The notes under the pieces: model-generated
The model's input: only the letters and a program-made list of their open reading frames with translations
Told to the model about the DNA's origin: nothing
Database searches by the model: none
NCBI GenBank assembly: GCA_015065785.1
Contig: SVPR01000016.1
Location: 1 to 51,027 of the forward strand
Length of the DNA: 51,027 nt
DNA from: Oscillospiraceae bacterium
Lineage (GTDB): Bacteria; Bacillota; Clostridia; Oscillospirales; Acutalibacteraceae
Direction: 5' to 3'
Program-made: the position numbers and the translations under genes
In this document: positions 1-8,239 of the stretch, piece after piece
Layout of the letters: the number at the start of each line of letters is the position of its first letter
How positions within the stretch are numbered: the first letter of the stretch is position 1

Positions 1-278
1 CCACCCTTTATTTTGTTTTCTTTTACAATTTTTCTTATCCATTTTTCAGTGTAGCCATATTTAATTGCTAACTCCCTTATATTACTCCCGTTGTATTCAT
101 TGACTATCTGCTCTCTTATAAATTCTCTGCTGAAAAGTTCAACCGGAAAAAACATCTGTGTTCCTCTGTATTTAGAGTGAATTTTTAAAACTGCTTCAAC
201 CCCTAAAAAAGATGCCAGTTCACTGTAAGAACCATTCAGATTTTCCCCCTTTATGTTCTTATTATCTAAAGTAACCAC
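1..278 (-). CDS. Mor-like DNA-binding protein, cut by the window edge
   Basis: The reverse strand reads an open frame of about 90 residues running off the left edge. It contains SELASFLGVEAVLKI, then YRGTQMFFP, then IREQIVNEYNGSNIRELA and KYGYTEKWIRKIVKEN. This is the pattern of the Mor/CD3324 transcription-activator family: a dimerisation half, a GGT-like turn with FFP or YIP, and a C-terminal helix-turn-helix. No ATG lies in frame. A GTG at 278 and a TTG at 287 are possible starts, and a CTG at 239 sits just after a strong AAAGGGGG sequence, so the start is uncertain. An in-frame stop lies upstream. Family members regulate phage or mobile-element genes or are lone regulators; the target here is unknown. 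Confidence 0.6.
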   Translation of the reverse strand, partial: MVTLDNKNIKGENLNGSYSELASFLGVEAVLKIHSKYRGTQMFFPVELFSREFIREQIVNEYNGSNIRELAIKYGYTEKWIRKIVKENKIKG

Positions 279-369
279 TCCCCACAATTTTCTTTTTTTA
301 AATTATAAAACAACTGTTTGGAAGTGTGTAGAGTCTTTGTTCAGGAAACATTTTCTTGTAAAATTCCAT

Positions 370-407
370 TAAAAATTTAAAGCACCCATTTTTCAATGAG
401 TGCTTTG
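370..407 (-). terminator. Hairpin terminator after the DUF4886 gene
   Basis: On the reverse strand AAAGCACTCATT pairs with AATGGGTGCTTT around a short loop and is followed by a T-rich stretch. It begins a few bases after the stop codon of the 410-1138 gene. Confidence 0.6.
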
Positions 408-409
408 TT

Positions 410-1138
410 TCAGACCTTTTCATTTACCACTTTTATTAATTTTTTAACTTTTTCTGAGTCAAAATCTAAAAATGCTTGTTCTTTTAAATTTCTGCCTGTC
501 AATTTTTTAAACCAGACCGCACCTGCTAAAAATCTCCCATAATCTTCTGACAGATGAAAACTGTCACGACAAAGCGATAAACCACCATTTTTATAATTAA
601 ATTCAGGAATATTCTCCCTTACAAACTGAACAACATCACCTGTAGGAATAATTTCTGCATTTATTAAGTCACTTGCCTTTTTCGCAGAGTCTTTAATACA
701 CAAATACATTTCTTTCTGATTACTGTTATAGTTTAAAAATCCTTCGTGAAGTGAGCCGATTTCATAACTCCAGGTTTCGTGAAAATAAAGCTTTGCAGTC
801 GGTACTTTTTTTCTTACTACTTCTGCTAAATCTGTTAAATATGGCAAGTAGCTTTCAAAAATTCCGCTATACGCACTCGCCTGCTGAACGGTGATTATAT
901 CCCAATTTTTCATTAAAAGTGCTTCACTTATGCTAATTTTTCTTGTTGCTTCATTCCCATTGATTTCTAAATCGTAAAATGCGTTGTTCTCAGCATAATT
1001 TATCCAGTGTGTTTCGAGTGAGCAACCGCCAATAAAAAGATTATAGCACTCCAAATTAACACCATTTTGCTCTGCAAGGCTATGTAAAAATCTATGAGCA
1101 TCTGTTGAAAAGCTGTTGCCTATTGATAAAAGCTTCAT
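410..1138 (-). CDS. DUF4886 / SGNH-hydrolase-like protein
   Basis: This 242-residue protein starts MKLLSIGNSFSTDAHRFL. The GNS block with a nearby Ser/Asp is the hallmark of DUF4886, a family with the SGNH (GDSL esterase-like) fold. Further conserved-looking blocks are WDIITVQQ near residue 80 and a C-terminal DSFHLSEDYGRFLAGAVW, where Asp and His two residues apart would supply the rest of an SGNH triad. There is no signal peptide, so it should be cytosolic. Its ATG overlaps the stop of the upstream glycosidase gene by 4 bp, which implies translational coupling and a shared role, perhaps removing an ester group from a sugar. The substrate is not known. Confidence 0.75.
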   Translation of the reverse strand: MKLLSIGNSFSTDAHRFLHSLAEQNGVNLECYNLFIGGCSLETHWINYAENNAFYDLEINGNEATRKISISEALLMKNWDIITVQQASAYSGIFESYLPYLTDLAEVVRKKVPTAKLYFHETWSYEIGSLHEGFLNYNSNQKEMYLCIKDSAKKASDLINAEIIPTGDVVQFVRENIPEFNYKNGGLSLCRDSFHLSEDYGRFLAGAVWFKKLTGRNLKEQAFLDFDSEKVKKLIKVVNEKV

Positions 1139-3078
1139 TCTATAACCACCATTGCGTGAATATCTACCTTTGGAACTGTAAATTTTACTTCGCCGTTGTT
1201 GTATTCAAATGCCAACTCTTCATTTTGCGGCTGAAGCGATACTTTTCTCGGTTTTTTGTTATATTTCACGGAACAGTTAATATTATAAAGCGGAACCGTA
1301 TCCTCTATAACCTCTGTACCTTTACCACGGACAGTTGTGTGGGCATATAAAATATGCAACATACTTCTCTGCTCTTTTTCCTGGTGGGTAAATGTAACAA
1401 CCGCCTTGTCAGGAATATCTGCTGTAACAGTTTTTTCGTTACCGAGCATTTTTTCTAAAATTGCTTTAAAAAGCTCTTTAAAGCAGATGTGTCCGTGAAT
1501 TGCATAAGCAGAAAAAATATCCCAGCCAATATAAGCAATATTTTTATTTATAACCGCACCGGCAAATTCTTCTTCAGGATTATTTGGTGCGTGTGCGTGA
1601 GAGCAGAAATGCTCTATTGTTCTGTTGAAATACGGGTTTTGCATTGAAGCAATTATTTCGCCATTGGTTACATTAAATTTATAAGAATTCGCACGCATTA
1701 AATATTCTGTAACGCCGTTTACTGTGTCATAATGCGGAATTAAATATGTAGGTGAAAATTCATTTTTACCTTGATATTCTGCACCGATATCGAGTAAAAA
1801 TTTGTTGTTTTCTACTATTGCTTCACCGCTTGCGATTACCTTGCCTCCATTGTTTAAAAAGGCTTTTACTTTTTCGAGCATTTCCCTCGAAATGCCACTT
1901 ACATCCGGTAAAACGAGCAATTTATATTCAGAAATATCCATTGTTTCATCAATGAAATCGTAAAGATAATTACTCTCTAAAAGCATTCTGTTAGCACCTG
2001 TGTCTGCTTTTACATCACGGTCACCTGTAATTGACTCAGCGCTTAAAACTGCTATATCTGCCGTGTTTTTAGCATTTATTAACCAGGGCTCTTTTTCTTC
2101 TACTAAAGAATATGCCTTACCAATTAAATTATATGTAGCCATATTCATTTCGCCTGATGGGTGCATCTGGTCGCCAACAGAACATCCCGCACCATTCATA
2201 ATGCTTAAACCTGCTTCGTAGATAAGTGCATTCGGGTGCTTAAAGCCTCCAAACTCACCCCAGGAATGATGGAATTTACCTGTCATTCCTAAAAATTCTT
2301 TATTCCCTAAAGAACGGACATAAGCTGCTGAAAGCGGAAAATGGTCGTAACCCCAACCACCTGTTGGCAAGCTTTCTAATTCAAGATGTGTATTTTTCTC
2401 AATATAGCGGTAGTCGCCCTTTGGAATGTGCCCTTGATTCTGGAAAATTGTTGCAGTGTCGCTATGCTTTCTGACTGCATTTTCAGTTGCATCAAGATAT
2501 TTATTAAAGACAATCTGAGAAAATTCTTCTCTGTCTTTTTCGTTTTCAATATTTAACCCCAAGGCTTTCATATCGCTCTGACATTTTTCACAGTAGCAGA
2601 TTTTAGGGGCGATAATGTCAAGGAAAATACCGCAAGGGTTATATTTGACCATTACTTCTTCAATCTGACTACACAAAGCATCAAGATACCCTGTGTTAAA
2701 GCACAAAAGATGAAAATGCACTTCGTTTTCATATTCCTTTTGGCGTTCTTTATCCGCTGACACAGCACAACGCCATTCAGGGTGCCTTAAAAAGTCCTTT
2801 TCATCGAACCCTGCCGAAATATAAACAGGCGCTTTGACATTTATTTCTTTGCATGCCTCAAGCTGTGCGCCCAATAAATCAAATTTTAAAGTCGGGTGCA
2901 TTTCGTTAGCTTCGGTCGGGTGATATGACCAGCCGTGATGGCACTTTGAAAACACGGTAATAGAGTCAACATGCCCTGCCTTTAAAGCACTTTGAAACTG
3001 CTCTTTGCTGAACTTGTCACCAACCGGCACAAATTCACTTGTATGAAAATCAAGGTGTACTTGCCTTTTTCTTAACAT
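1135..3078 (-). CDS. GHL6-type putative glycoside hydrolase with beta-galactosidase trimerisation-like domain
   Basis: This 647-residue protein has an N-terminal alpha/beta-barrel region of about 330 residues: HLDFHTSEF at the start, SITVFSKCHHGWSYHP, GIFLDIIAP near residue 150, and a CYCEKC cysteine pair just after. It is followed by a flavodoxin-like block (LLVLPDVSGISREMLEKVKAFL, then GGKVIASGE) typical of the beta-galactosidase trimerisation domain, and a C-terminal beta domain. This matches the hypothetical glycosyl hydrolase 6 (GHL6) group, whose members relate to GH42 and fucosidase-like clans. No signal peptide is seen. A CGGAG ribosome binding site precedes the ATG. It lies 21 bp after the AAA_14 ATPase gene and overlaps the DUF4886 gene. 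The substrate is not assigned. Confidence 0.7.
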   Translation of the reverse strand: MLRKRQVHLDFHTSEFVPVGDKFSKEQFQSALKAGHVDSITVFSKCHHGWSYHPTEANEMHPTLKFDLLGAQLEACKEINVKAPVYISAGFDEKDFLRHPEWRCAVSADKERQKEYENEVHFHLLCFNTGYLDALCSQIEEVMVKYNPCGIFLDIIAPKICYCEKCQSDMKALGLNIENEKDREEFSQIVFNKYLDATENAVRKHSDTATIFQNQGHIPKGDYRYIEKNTHLELESLPTGGWGYDHFPLSAAYVRSLGNKEFLGMTGKFHHSWGEFGGFKHPNALIYEAGLSIMNGAGCSVGDQMHPSGEMNMATYNLIGKAYSLVEEKEPWLINAKNTADIAVLSAESITGDRDVKADTGANRMLLESNYLYDFIDETMDISEYKLLVLPDVSGISREMLEKVKAFLNNGGKVIASGEAIVENNKFLLDIGAEYQGKNEFSPTYLIPHYDTVNGVTEYLMRANSYKFNVTNGEIIASMQNPYFNRTIEHFCSHAHAPNNPEEEFAGAVINKNIAYIGWDIFSAYAIHGHICFKELFKAILEKMLGNEKTVTADIPDKAVVTFTHQEKEQRSMLHILYAHTTVRGKGTEVIEDTVPLYNINCSVKYNKKPRKVSLQPQNEELAFEYNNGEVKFTVPKVDIHAMVVIE

Positions 3079-3099
3079 AAAAACATCTCCGTTTAAAAA

Positions 3100-4308
3100 T
3101 TAGTATTCATCAGATAATAAAAAATCTGCAACATGCATTGTTTTTATTCCTTGATAATTTCCGCCACTGAACTCATCGGTTCTTAGCAAATATTTAGGAT
3201 AATGGTCATTTATTTCAAGTAATCTGTCATATTCGCGTTTTTCTGTCTTTTCCGATTTTATTTCGCGTGTTATCTGAATATAAATCTTATCATTTTGTCT
3301 TGTTGCTACAAAATCGATTTCGCCGTTTTGAGTTTTACCAATACAAACCTCATATCCCCTGCGAAGAAGTTCAAGGTAAACAACATTTTCAAGCATGGCC
3401 GCAACAGACTCATCATTATAACCTAATACACTATATTTAAAGGAGCTATCTGCAAGATAAAACTTTTCTTGTGTTTTCAATAACTCTTTACCTTGAACGT
3501 CATATCTTGAACATCGGTGAAGAATGTAAGCGCTTTCTAATTTTTCCAAATAATTATAAACTGTTTCATTATCAATTGTACGATGCTCCGATTTCAGATA
3601 ATCAGAAATTGATTTTGCAGAAAATGTTTTGCCAACATTATCAAACACAAATTTTACTACTCTTTCTAACTGATCAACCTTACGAACCTGATTTCTCTTT
3701 ACAATATCGGAAAAAATTGTTGAATTATATATATCGCGTACAATTGTGTAGGCATCATGGATAGGATATTTCTGTAAATGAATTGCAGGAAAACCACCGT
3801 ATTTTATATAATTAACAAGCTCTTTATGTGTATCTTCTAATTCGCCATACGCCTTTTTAAATGTAAGATACTCCGCAAATGAAAGTGTAAAAATGCGAAA
3901 AGAAACATAGCGCCCGGTAAGATAAGTTGAAATTTCTGACGACATCATCCGAGAATTTGAACCCGTTACATATATATCAACATCAAAATCAGTATTTATT
4001 GAATTAACGGTTTTTTCCCAGGAATCTATTTCTTGTACTTCATCGAGAAATAAATATATTTTTTCTTGGTTTGAGACTTTTTCTTTTAATAAATTATAAA
4101 GCTCTTTCGCTGACAGCCCTTCATATTCCATTGAATCAAAGCGAAAGCTGATAATTCTTTCCTCATTTATTCCCCGTTTTCTCAGCTCTTCCATTATCAT
4201 TTGCATTATTGTAGATTTACCGCAACGGCGAACACCTGTAAGAATTTTTACAAAAGGTGTATCGGAAAATGCCATTATTTTATTAACATAATTCTCTCTG
4301 TATATCAT
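3100..4308 (-). CDS. AAA_14 / DUF4143 ATPase
   Basis: An ATPase of the AAA_14 plus DUF4143 family. The N-terminus has a Walker A variant, TGVRRCGKST, near residue 25; a Walker B, IYLFLDEVQEI, near residue 90; and an arginine-rich sensor region, GSNSRMMSSEISTYLTGR. The C-terminal half is the DUF4143 region with a restriction-nuclease-like motif (NGEIDFVATR followed by YIQITREIKS). Such proteins are common in Clostridia and Bacteroidetes and their role is unclear. I place the start at the ATG at 4308 because GGAGGT lies 7 bp upstream; an upstream ATG at 4323 would lie before the binding site. A promoter and two copies of a GGTTATAACC palindrome lie just upstream. Confidence 0.85.
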   Translation of the reverse strand: MIYRENYVNKIMAFSDTPFVKILTGVRRCGKSTIMQMIMEELRKRGINEERIISFRFDSMEYEGLSAKELYNLLKEKVSNQEKIYLFLDEVQEIDSWEKTVNSINTDFDVDIYVTGSNSRMMSSEISTYLTGRYVSFRIFTLSFAEYLTFKKAYGELEDTHKELVNYIKYGGFPAIHLQKYPIHDAYTIVRDIYNSTIFSDIVKRNQVRKVDQLERVVKFVFDNVGKTFSAKSISDYLKSEHRTIDNETVYNYLEKLESAYILHRCSRYDVQGKELLKTQEKFYLADSSFKYSVLGYNDESVAAMLENVVYLELLRRGYEVCIGKTQNGEIDFVATRQNDKIYIQITREIKSEKTEKREYDRLLEINDHYPKYLLRTDEFSGGNYQGIKTMHVADFLLSDEY

Positions 4309-4331
4309 ACAATGCACCTCCATATAATCAA

Positions 4332-4359
4332 ATTATACCACTAAACATATTATTGTCAA
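4332..4359 (-). promoter_or_regulatory. Sigma-A type promoter for the AAA_14 gene
   Basis: On the reverse strand TTGACA (4354-4359) and TATAAT (4332-4337) are separated by 16 bp. The -35 box directly abuts a GGTTATAACC palindrome. Confidence 0.8.
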
Positions 4360-4430
4360 TAGTTTTGCGGTTATAACCCGAAAAACTTTTTGTTTTTTGA
4401 CAGTTTTGCGGTTATAACCCGAAAAAGTTT
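4360..4430. promoter_or_regulatory. Two direct copies of a GGTTATAACC palindromic operator-like site
   Basis: The sequence AGTTTTGCGGTTATAACCCG followed by AAAAA occurs twice, with palindrome cores GGTTATAACC at 4369-4378 and 4410-4419. The copies are 41 bp apart, about four helical turns, so they face the same side of the DNA. They lie immediately upstream of the -35 box of the AAA_14 gene and also upstream of the divergent gene at 4506. This is the layout of a cooperative repressor or activator site. The binding protein is unknown. Confidence 0.55.
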
Positions 4431-4459
4431 TTTCAAACTAAAAAACTTAAAAGCACCCA

Positions 4460-4488
4460 TTTACAGCACTACTTAAATATGTTATTAT
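4460..4488 (+). promoter_or_regulatory. Promoter for the small membrane protein gene
   Basis: TTTACA (4460-4465) and TATTAT (4483-4488) are separated by 17 bp, 17 bp before the start codon at 4506. Confidence 0.55.
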
Positions 4489-4505
4489 CTCAAAGGTGAT
4501 TGAAA

Positions 4506-4985
4506 ATGAAAGTAAAAATATTTTTATCTGCATTCGTAGCTATTCCCTTTGCAATTATAACTCATTTTATTTGTTCTAAATATTACCCCGAAAATGCTCT
4601 TGCCTCTTCGATTTTTGCCGGGTTAGGTATGGGTTTAATACTTTTTTATTATTTGTTAATTCACGAAAAAGTTATGAATAAAAAATACGCTTCCGCCGAA
4701 AAAAATTTAAAATCACCCGTTTTTTACAAAACAAATGGTAATTTTAATTTAGGACTTGGAAAAATCAAAAATGGAAATATTTATTTTTGTGAAGATGGCA
4801 TTGCTTTTATAAGTCTCGACGAAAAACCTCATTCATACGATGAAATTTTAATTAAAGACATTGATAGCATAGATTTTGACAATCCTAAACTTAATATATT
4901 TACTAAAGATAACCGAATATTTTTAATTACAATTCCAGATTCTGAAAATGTTATTTCTGCTTTACGAGAAAAAGGCTGGCTATAA
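4506..4985 (+). CDS. Small membrane protein with PH-like C-terminal domain, function unknown
   Basis: A protein of about 159 residues with two N-terminal membrane segments (roughly 2-24 and 35-54 from the ATG) and a soluble C-terminal half. The second half has short alternating beta strands (GLGKIKNGNIYFCEDGIAFI, then LNIFTKDNRIFLITIP) that resemble a bacterial PH-like domain, ending in a helix. I choose the ATG at 4506, 7 bp after AAAGGTG; the TTG at 4500 is too close to that site. It is a single-gene unit, divergent from the AAA_14 gene, with its own promoter and a strong terminator. I do not recognise a named family. Confidence 0.7.
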   Translation: MKVKIFLSAFVAIPFAIITHFICSKYYPENALASSIFAGLGMGLILFYYLLIHEKVMNKKYASAEKNLKSPVFYKTNGNFNLGLGKIKNGNIYFCEDGIAFISLDEKPHSYDEILIKDIDSIDFDNPKLNIFTKDNRIFLITIPDSENVISALREKGWL

Positions 4986-4990
4986 ATAAA

Positions 4991-5022
4991 CCCACCACAA
5001 ATTAAATTTGTGGTGGGAATTT
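4991..5022. terminator. Bidirectional hairpin terminator
   Basis: CCCACCACAAATT pairs perfectly with AATTTGTGGTGGG (4991-5017), with AT-rich tails on both sides. It ends the forward gene at 4985 and could also stop reverse transcripts coming from rsmH. Confidence 0.8.
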
Positions 5023-5092
5023 TAATTTATAAAAGAAAAAACAAATGACAAACTGACTACTGCAGAATTATAATTGCGTCACAACCCTTAAT

Positions 5093-5171
5093 TCTGCACT
5101 CAGCATTCAGCACTCAGCACTTTAAAAGGCGTAGCCCCTTAATTCTGCATTCTGCACTCAGCATTCTGCAT
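5093..5171. repeat. Two blocks of four 7-bp repeats at the end of rsmH
   Basis: On the forward strand TCWGCAY heptamers occur at 5093-5120 (TCTGCAC, TCAGCAT, TCAGCAC, TCAGCAC) and 5144-5171 (TCTGCAT, TCTGCAC, TCAGCAT, TCTGCAT). Each block is preceded by CCCTTAAT. Between them GGC-GTA-GCC forms a mini-hairpin. The second block contains the last codons and the stop codon of rsmH. Confidence 0.8.
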
Positions 5172-6249
5172 TCATTACGCCCCATCTCATTTTAGTCGAT
5201 TTTGCTCTGCTGTTTTTAAAGCATTCTTCCTGAGTTGGTCTTATAACATCACGGGCAACATCTGAAAAAATGCCCTGACGGTGATATTCTTTAAAGGCTT
5301 TTTTTACAAGTCTGTCTTCGCCCGAATGGAATGTTAAAACGGCAACTCTGCCACCGGGTGCTAAAACAGATGGTAGCTTTTCTAAAAATTCATAAAGCAC
5401 TTCAAATTCACTGTTTATGTCAATTCTTATTGCCTGAAAGGTACGCTGACACGATTTTTTGATTGCTTCCTTTTGTTCATTTTTTGGCAAAAATGAAAGT
5501 GCTTCAGTAATGCATTTTCGCAAATCCGTTGTAGTTTCAATTGGTCTTTTCTGACCTCTCCAGCGACAAATTGCAGCGGCTATTTTATCGGCATAAGGCT
5601 CGTCTGCATTTTCAATTAACATTCCCTCAATTTCTGCCTTTGTTAATTGCTTTAATCGGTCAGCACCGCTGACGCCCTTTTGCGGATTAAGTCTTAAATC
5701 CAGCGGACCGTCTGTTTTATATGAAAAGCCTCTTTCGGGGTTATCAATCTGCATTGAAGAAACGCCGAGGTCTGCAAGAATAAAATTGAATTTATGACCC
5801 GTTTCCTCTGATACTTTATCAATATCCTTAAAGTTCTGAAGTCTTACAGTTAAAATATCCTCACCGAAACCTGACTCCGCAAGTCGTTTTTTAGTTTTTT
5901 CAGATTCTATCGGGTCAACATCCAATGCATAAATATGACCTTTGCCCTCTAATTTTTCGAGCATAGCTTTAGTGTGTCCGCCATAGCCTAAAGTTGCATC
6001 CAACCCGATTTGCCCAGGCTGAATCTGTAAAAAATCTAAAATTTCCTGAACCATTATAGAAATATGCATTCCTGCAGGTGTAGCACCACGGGCAATAATG
6101 TGGGCTACATCTTCTTTATATTTTTCGGGATTTAATTCTTTATATTTTTCACTGAACTTTTTAGGGTGAGTACCGGAATAACGCTTTCTGCGTTTGTGTG
6201 GTACTTCTTCTGTGTTCTGAATTTCAGTATTTTGTTTGATTTCGTCCAT
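5158..6249 (-). CDS. rsmH: RsmH-type 16S rRNA m4C1402 methyltransferase, paralogous form
   Basis: This 363-residue SAM-dependent methyltransferase carries the RsmH (MraW) signature: DATLGYGGHTKAML, then YALDVDPIE, FILADLGVSSMQ with RGFSY, and C-terminal VAVLTFHSGEDRLVK followed by KSTKMRWG. RsmH methylates N4 of C1402 in the ribosomal P site. This copy differs from the cell-division-cluster form. It has a basic N-terminal extension of about 55 residues, reads GMHISIMVQEIL where HxPVLLxE is usual, and has no mraZ, ftsL or pbp neighbour. It shares one base (TAATG) with the upstream DUF4965 gene. The C-terminus NAEC and the stop codon fall inside a 7-bp repeat array. The target nucleotide could differ from C1402. 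Confidence 0.85.
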   Translation of the reverse strand: MDEIKQNTEIQNTEEVPHKRRKRYSGTHPKKFSEKYKELNPEKYKEDVAHIIARGATPAGMHISIMVQEILDFLQIQPGQIGLDATLGYGGHTKAMLEKLEGKGHIYALDVDPIESEKTKKRLAESGFGEDILTVRLQNFKDIDKVSEETGHKFNFILADLGVSSMQIDNPERGFSYKTDGPLDLRLNPQKGVSGADRLKQLTKAEIEGMLIENADEPYADKIAAAICRWRGQKRPIETTTDLRKCITEALSFLPKNEQKEAIKKSCQRTFQAIRIDINSEFEVLYEFLEKLPSVLAPGGRVAVLTFHSGEDRLVKKAFKEYHRQGIFSDVARDVIRPTQEECFKNSRAKSTKMRWGVMNAEC

Positions 6250-8135
6250 TAAAACTTTTTCTCCATTAAAATCTTCATAAACAAACCTCCCTGAACTGTG
6301 CGGTGTCTGAATGAAACCATATTGCCTGATTTAGTGTCATACCAGTCACTTAATGCAACACGGGTTGTAGAGTCATTATAAGAAAGCCAGAGCGGTGCAA
6401 TAAATTCTTCAAAGGTTTTTTTGTCACTCGCCATAGATGCAACCCAGACGAGCCAGTCGCTCTTTGTGTAGTCAGCTCTTGAATCGAGTGGCATACCGTA
6501 TTTATTAAAATATTTTTTATTATTTTTAAGCTCATTATCCATAAACTCCTGTGAGAAAAGACCTGTACCCCAGACTCTGTCCCACACCATATTATATTTC
6601 ATTGAGAAAGTACCCGGTCTGTCGAATGCCAAAAGGCTTTCGCCGTTTTCATCTACTGCAGTTCTGAGCCAGTTTTCTGCCATTTCTTCTGACTTTGATT
6701 TATAGAAATCTGCTTTTTCTTTATTGCCTGACATCTCCATAATAATTGCCATACCACGAAGTCCAATAATAGCCTTTAAGGAAAGATTGCAGTTATGCTC
6801 AAGATGTCCTGCGAAATCGTCCGTACAAAGCTGATTGCCTGGGTCAGCACCAAATTCAATTAAATATTTGCACCATTTTTCAAGAGTTTCAATGTGGCTT
6901 TCTGCGAATGCAGTTGATTTTGTAGCGAGTGCAACATTAGCTTCCATAACGAGCATATTTCCACATTCTTCAACGGGCATCTGATAAATGAGTTTATTTT
7001 CACCATAAACCTGACCGTTAACAAGTGGATACTGCCCAACATCATGTGGTGCGAAATCGAAAGTCCATCCTTCACTTTTAGCATATTTATAAATTGGTCG
7101 CATCATACCCTTTACTAATTCCGGATTATATAAAAGGAACAATGGTGTTGACGGGTAGCTTACATCTACTGTTGCTGCACAGCCGTTTGAGTTGCATTCT
7201 TTTGATATGTAAAGAATTTCTCCGTTTTCATCTAACACTAATTTATGAGCCGCAATAACCTGACGGTATGAAAGCAACAGTAATTCTGCGTATTTTTCGC
7301 CACCTGCATTTACTGCATCATTATAAAGCCTTTCTGAAAACTCGTTGCACCTTTTTAATGTACTTTCGTAATCGTCATTTGCTTCTTTAACGGCTTCTAA
7401 AATAGTTTTTCCGTTCCTGTTCCAATATGATTTTAAAGGCTTTTTGAAATATTCAATGCTTTCAATATCATCGTAAGCGAAGAAAAATAAAGTTTTTTCA
7501 TTCTCCTTTACATCGCAAGCAGTGTGGATATATTCTCTGCCGTGGCGGTCACTTGTTTTGGTAACCGCATTTTTACCATTTGTAAGAAGATAAACATAAC
7601 CCCAGTCAATGCGGATATCGTCACCGCTTTTATGAAGTGGCTTCTGCTCGATATTTCCCATTTTCATACCAACGAGGTTTTCTGTTTTAACTTCTTCTTT
7701 AATTACATCGTTCTGACCTGCTTCATTTAAGCAAAGCTCGTCGCTGACACGAATATCAATTTTAACATTATGATTTTTGCCGTCTTTTATTTTATAATCA
7801 ACCGCTAAATATGAAACAGGGCGGGTTAAAAGCTCCAAATCATTTATAAGTACAGGTGAAGTGAATTTTAAATTAAGTGAAATAATATCATTTTCCATTA
7901 CTACTGTAGTTGAAAATGCATCTATATCAATACTCTTCTGGTCTAATTTCAAAATATCTCTGTCATAGCCTAAAAATAAATATTCTTTACCATCAATAAT
8001 TACAGTACCAATAATTGAATTAGGTTTGTTTGTCCAGTGTTCAGTTTCATAAAAGTTTATTACTTCATCTCTTGACCATACTGAAAAATATGGGTCAATT
8101 GTAATAAGTGGAATAGACGGTGCACGAAGCTTCAT
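6249..8135 (-). CDS. DUF4965/DUF1793 (glutaminase A-like) six-hairpin protein
   Basis: This 628-residue protein begins APSIPLITIDPYFSVWS, the usual opening of the glutaminase A N-terminal region (DUF4964/DUF5127), with TEHWTNKPNSIIG soon after. The middle and C-terminal parts carry DUF4965/DUF1793-like blocks: AHKLVLDENGEILYISKECNSNG, VDVSYPSTPLFLLYNPELVKG, GWTFDFAPHDVGQYPLVNGQ and RADYTKSDWLVW. These form an alpha/alpha six-hairpin toroid. Although named after a fungal glutaminase, bacterial members are thought more likely to act on glycans. There is no signal peptide, so it is cytosolic. Its stop overlaps the start of rsmH by one base. An AAAGGA site precedes the ATG and a good promoter lies at 8174-8202. 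Confidence 0.75.
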   Translation of the reverse strand: MKLRAPSIPLITIDPYFSVWSRDEVINFYETEHWTNKPNSIIGTVIIDGKEYLFLGYDRDILKLDQKSIDIDAFSTTVVMENDIISLNLKFTSPVLINDLELLTRPVSYLAVDYKIKDGKNHNVKIDIRVSDELCLNEAGQNDVIKEEVKTENLVGMKMGNIEQKPLHKSGDDIRIDWGYVYLLTNGKNAVTKTSDRHGREYIHTACDVKENEKTLFFFAYDDIESIEYFKKPLKSYWNRNGKTILEAVKEANDDYESTLKRCNEFSERLYNDAVNAGGEKYAELLLLSYRQVIAAHKLVLDENGEILYISKECNSNGCAATVDVSYPSTPLFLLYNPELVKGMMRPIYKYAKSEGWTFDFAPHDVGQYPLVNGQVYGENKLIYQMPVEECGNMLVMEANVALATKSTAFAESHIETLEKWCKYLIEFGADPGNQLCTDDFAGHLEHNCNLSLKAIIGLRGMAIIMEMSGNKEKADFYKSKSEEMAENWLRTAVDENGESLLAFDRPGTFSMKYNMVWDRVWGTGLFSQEFMDNELKNNKKYFNKYGMPLDSRADYTKSDWLVWVASMASDKKTFEEFIAPLWLSYNDSTTRVALSDWYDTKSGNMVSFRHRTVQGGLFMKILMEKKF

Positions 8136-8173
8136 AAAAATTTTCCTTTCAATTATAAAAAAATGCTAATGAA

Positions 8174-8202
8174 ATTTTATCATATATTCAATATATTTAC
8201 AA
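8174..8202 (-). promoter_or_regulatory. Promoter for the DUF4965-rsmH pair
   Basis: Reverse-strand TTGTAA (8197-8202) and TAAAAT (8174-8179) have a 17-bp spacer, about 40 bp upstream of the start codon. Confidence 0.65.
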
Positions 8203-8209
8203 CAAATAA

Positions 8210-8239
8210 AAAATAAAATGCCCGAGAAATTCTCAGGCA
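8210..8239 (-). terminator. Terminator overlapping the GDPD stop codon
   Basis: On the reverse strand TGCCTGAGA pairs with TCTCGGGCA and is followed by a T-rich tract. The stem contains the last codons and the TGA of the glycerophosphodiesterase gene. Confidence 0.75.

Noticed and set aside
4500..4505. TTG start for the small membrane protein
   Set aside because: It lies too close to the AAAGGTG site; the ATG at 4506 has normal spacing.
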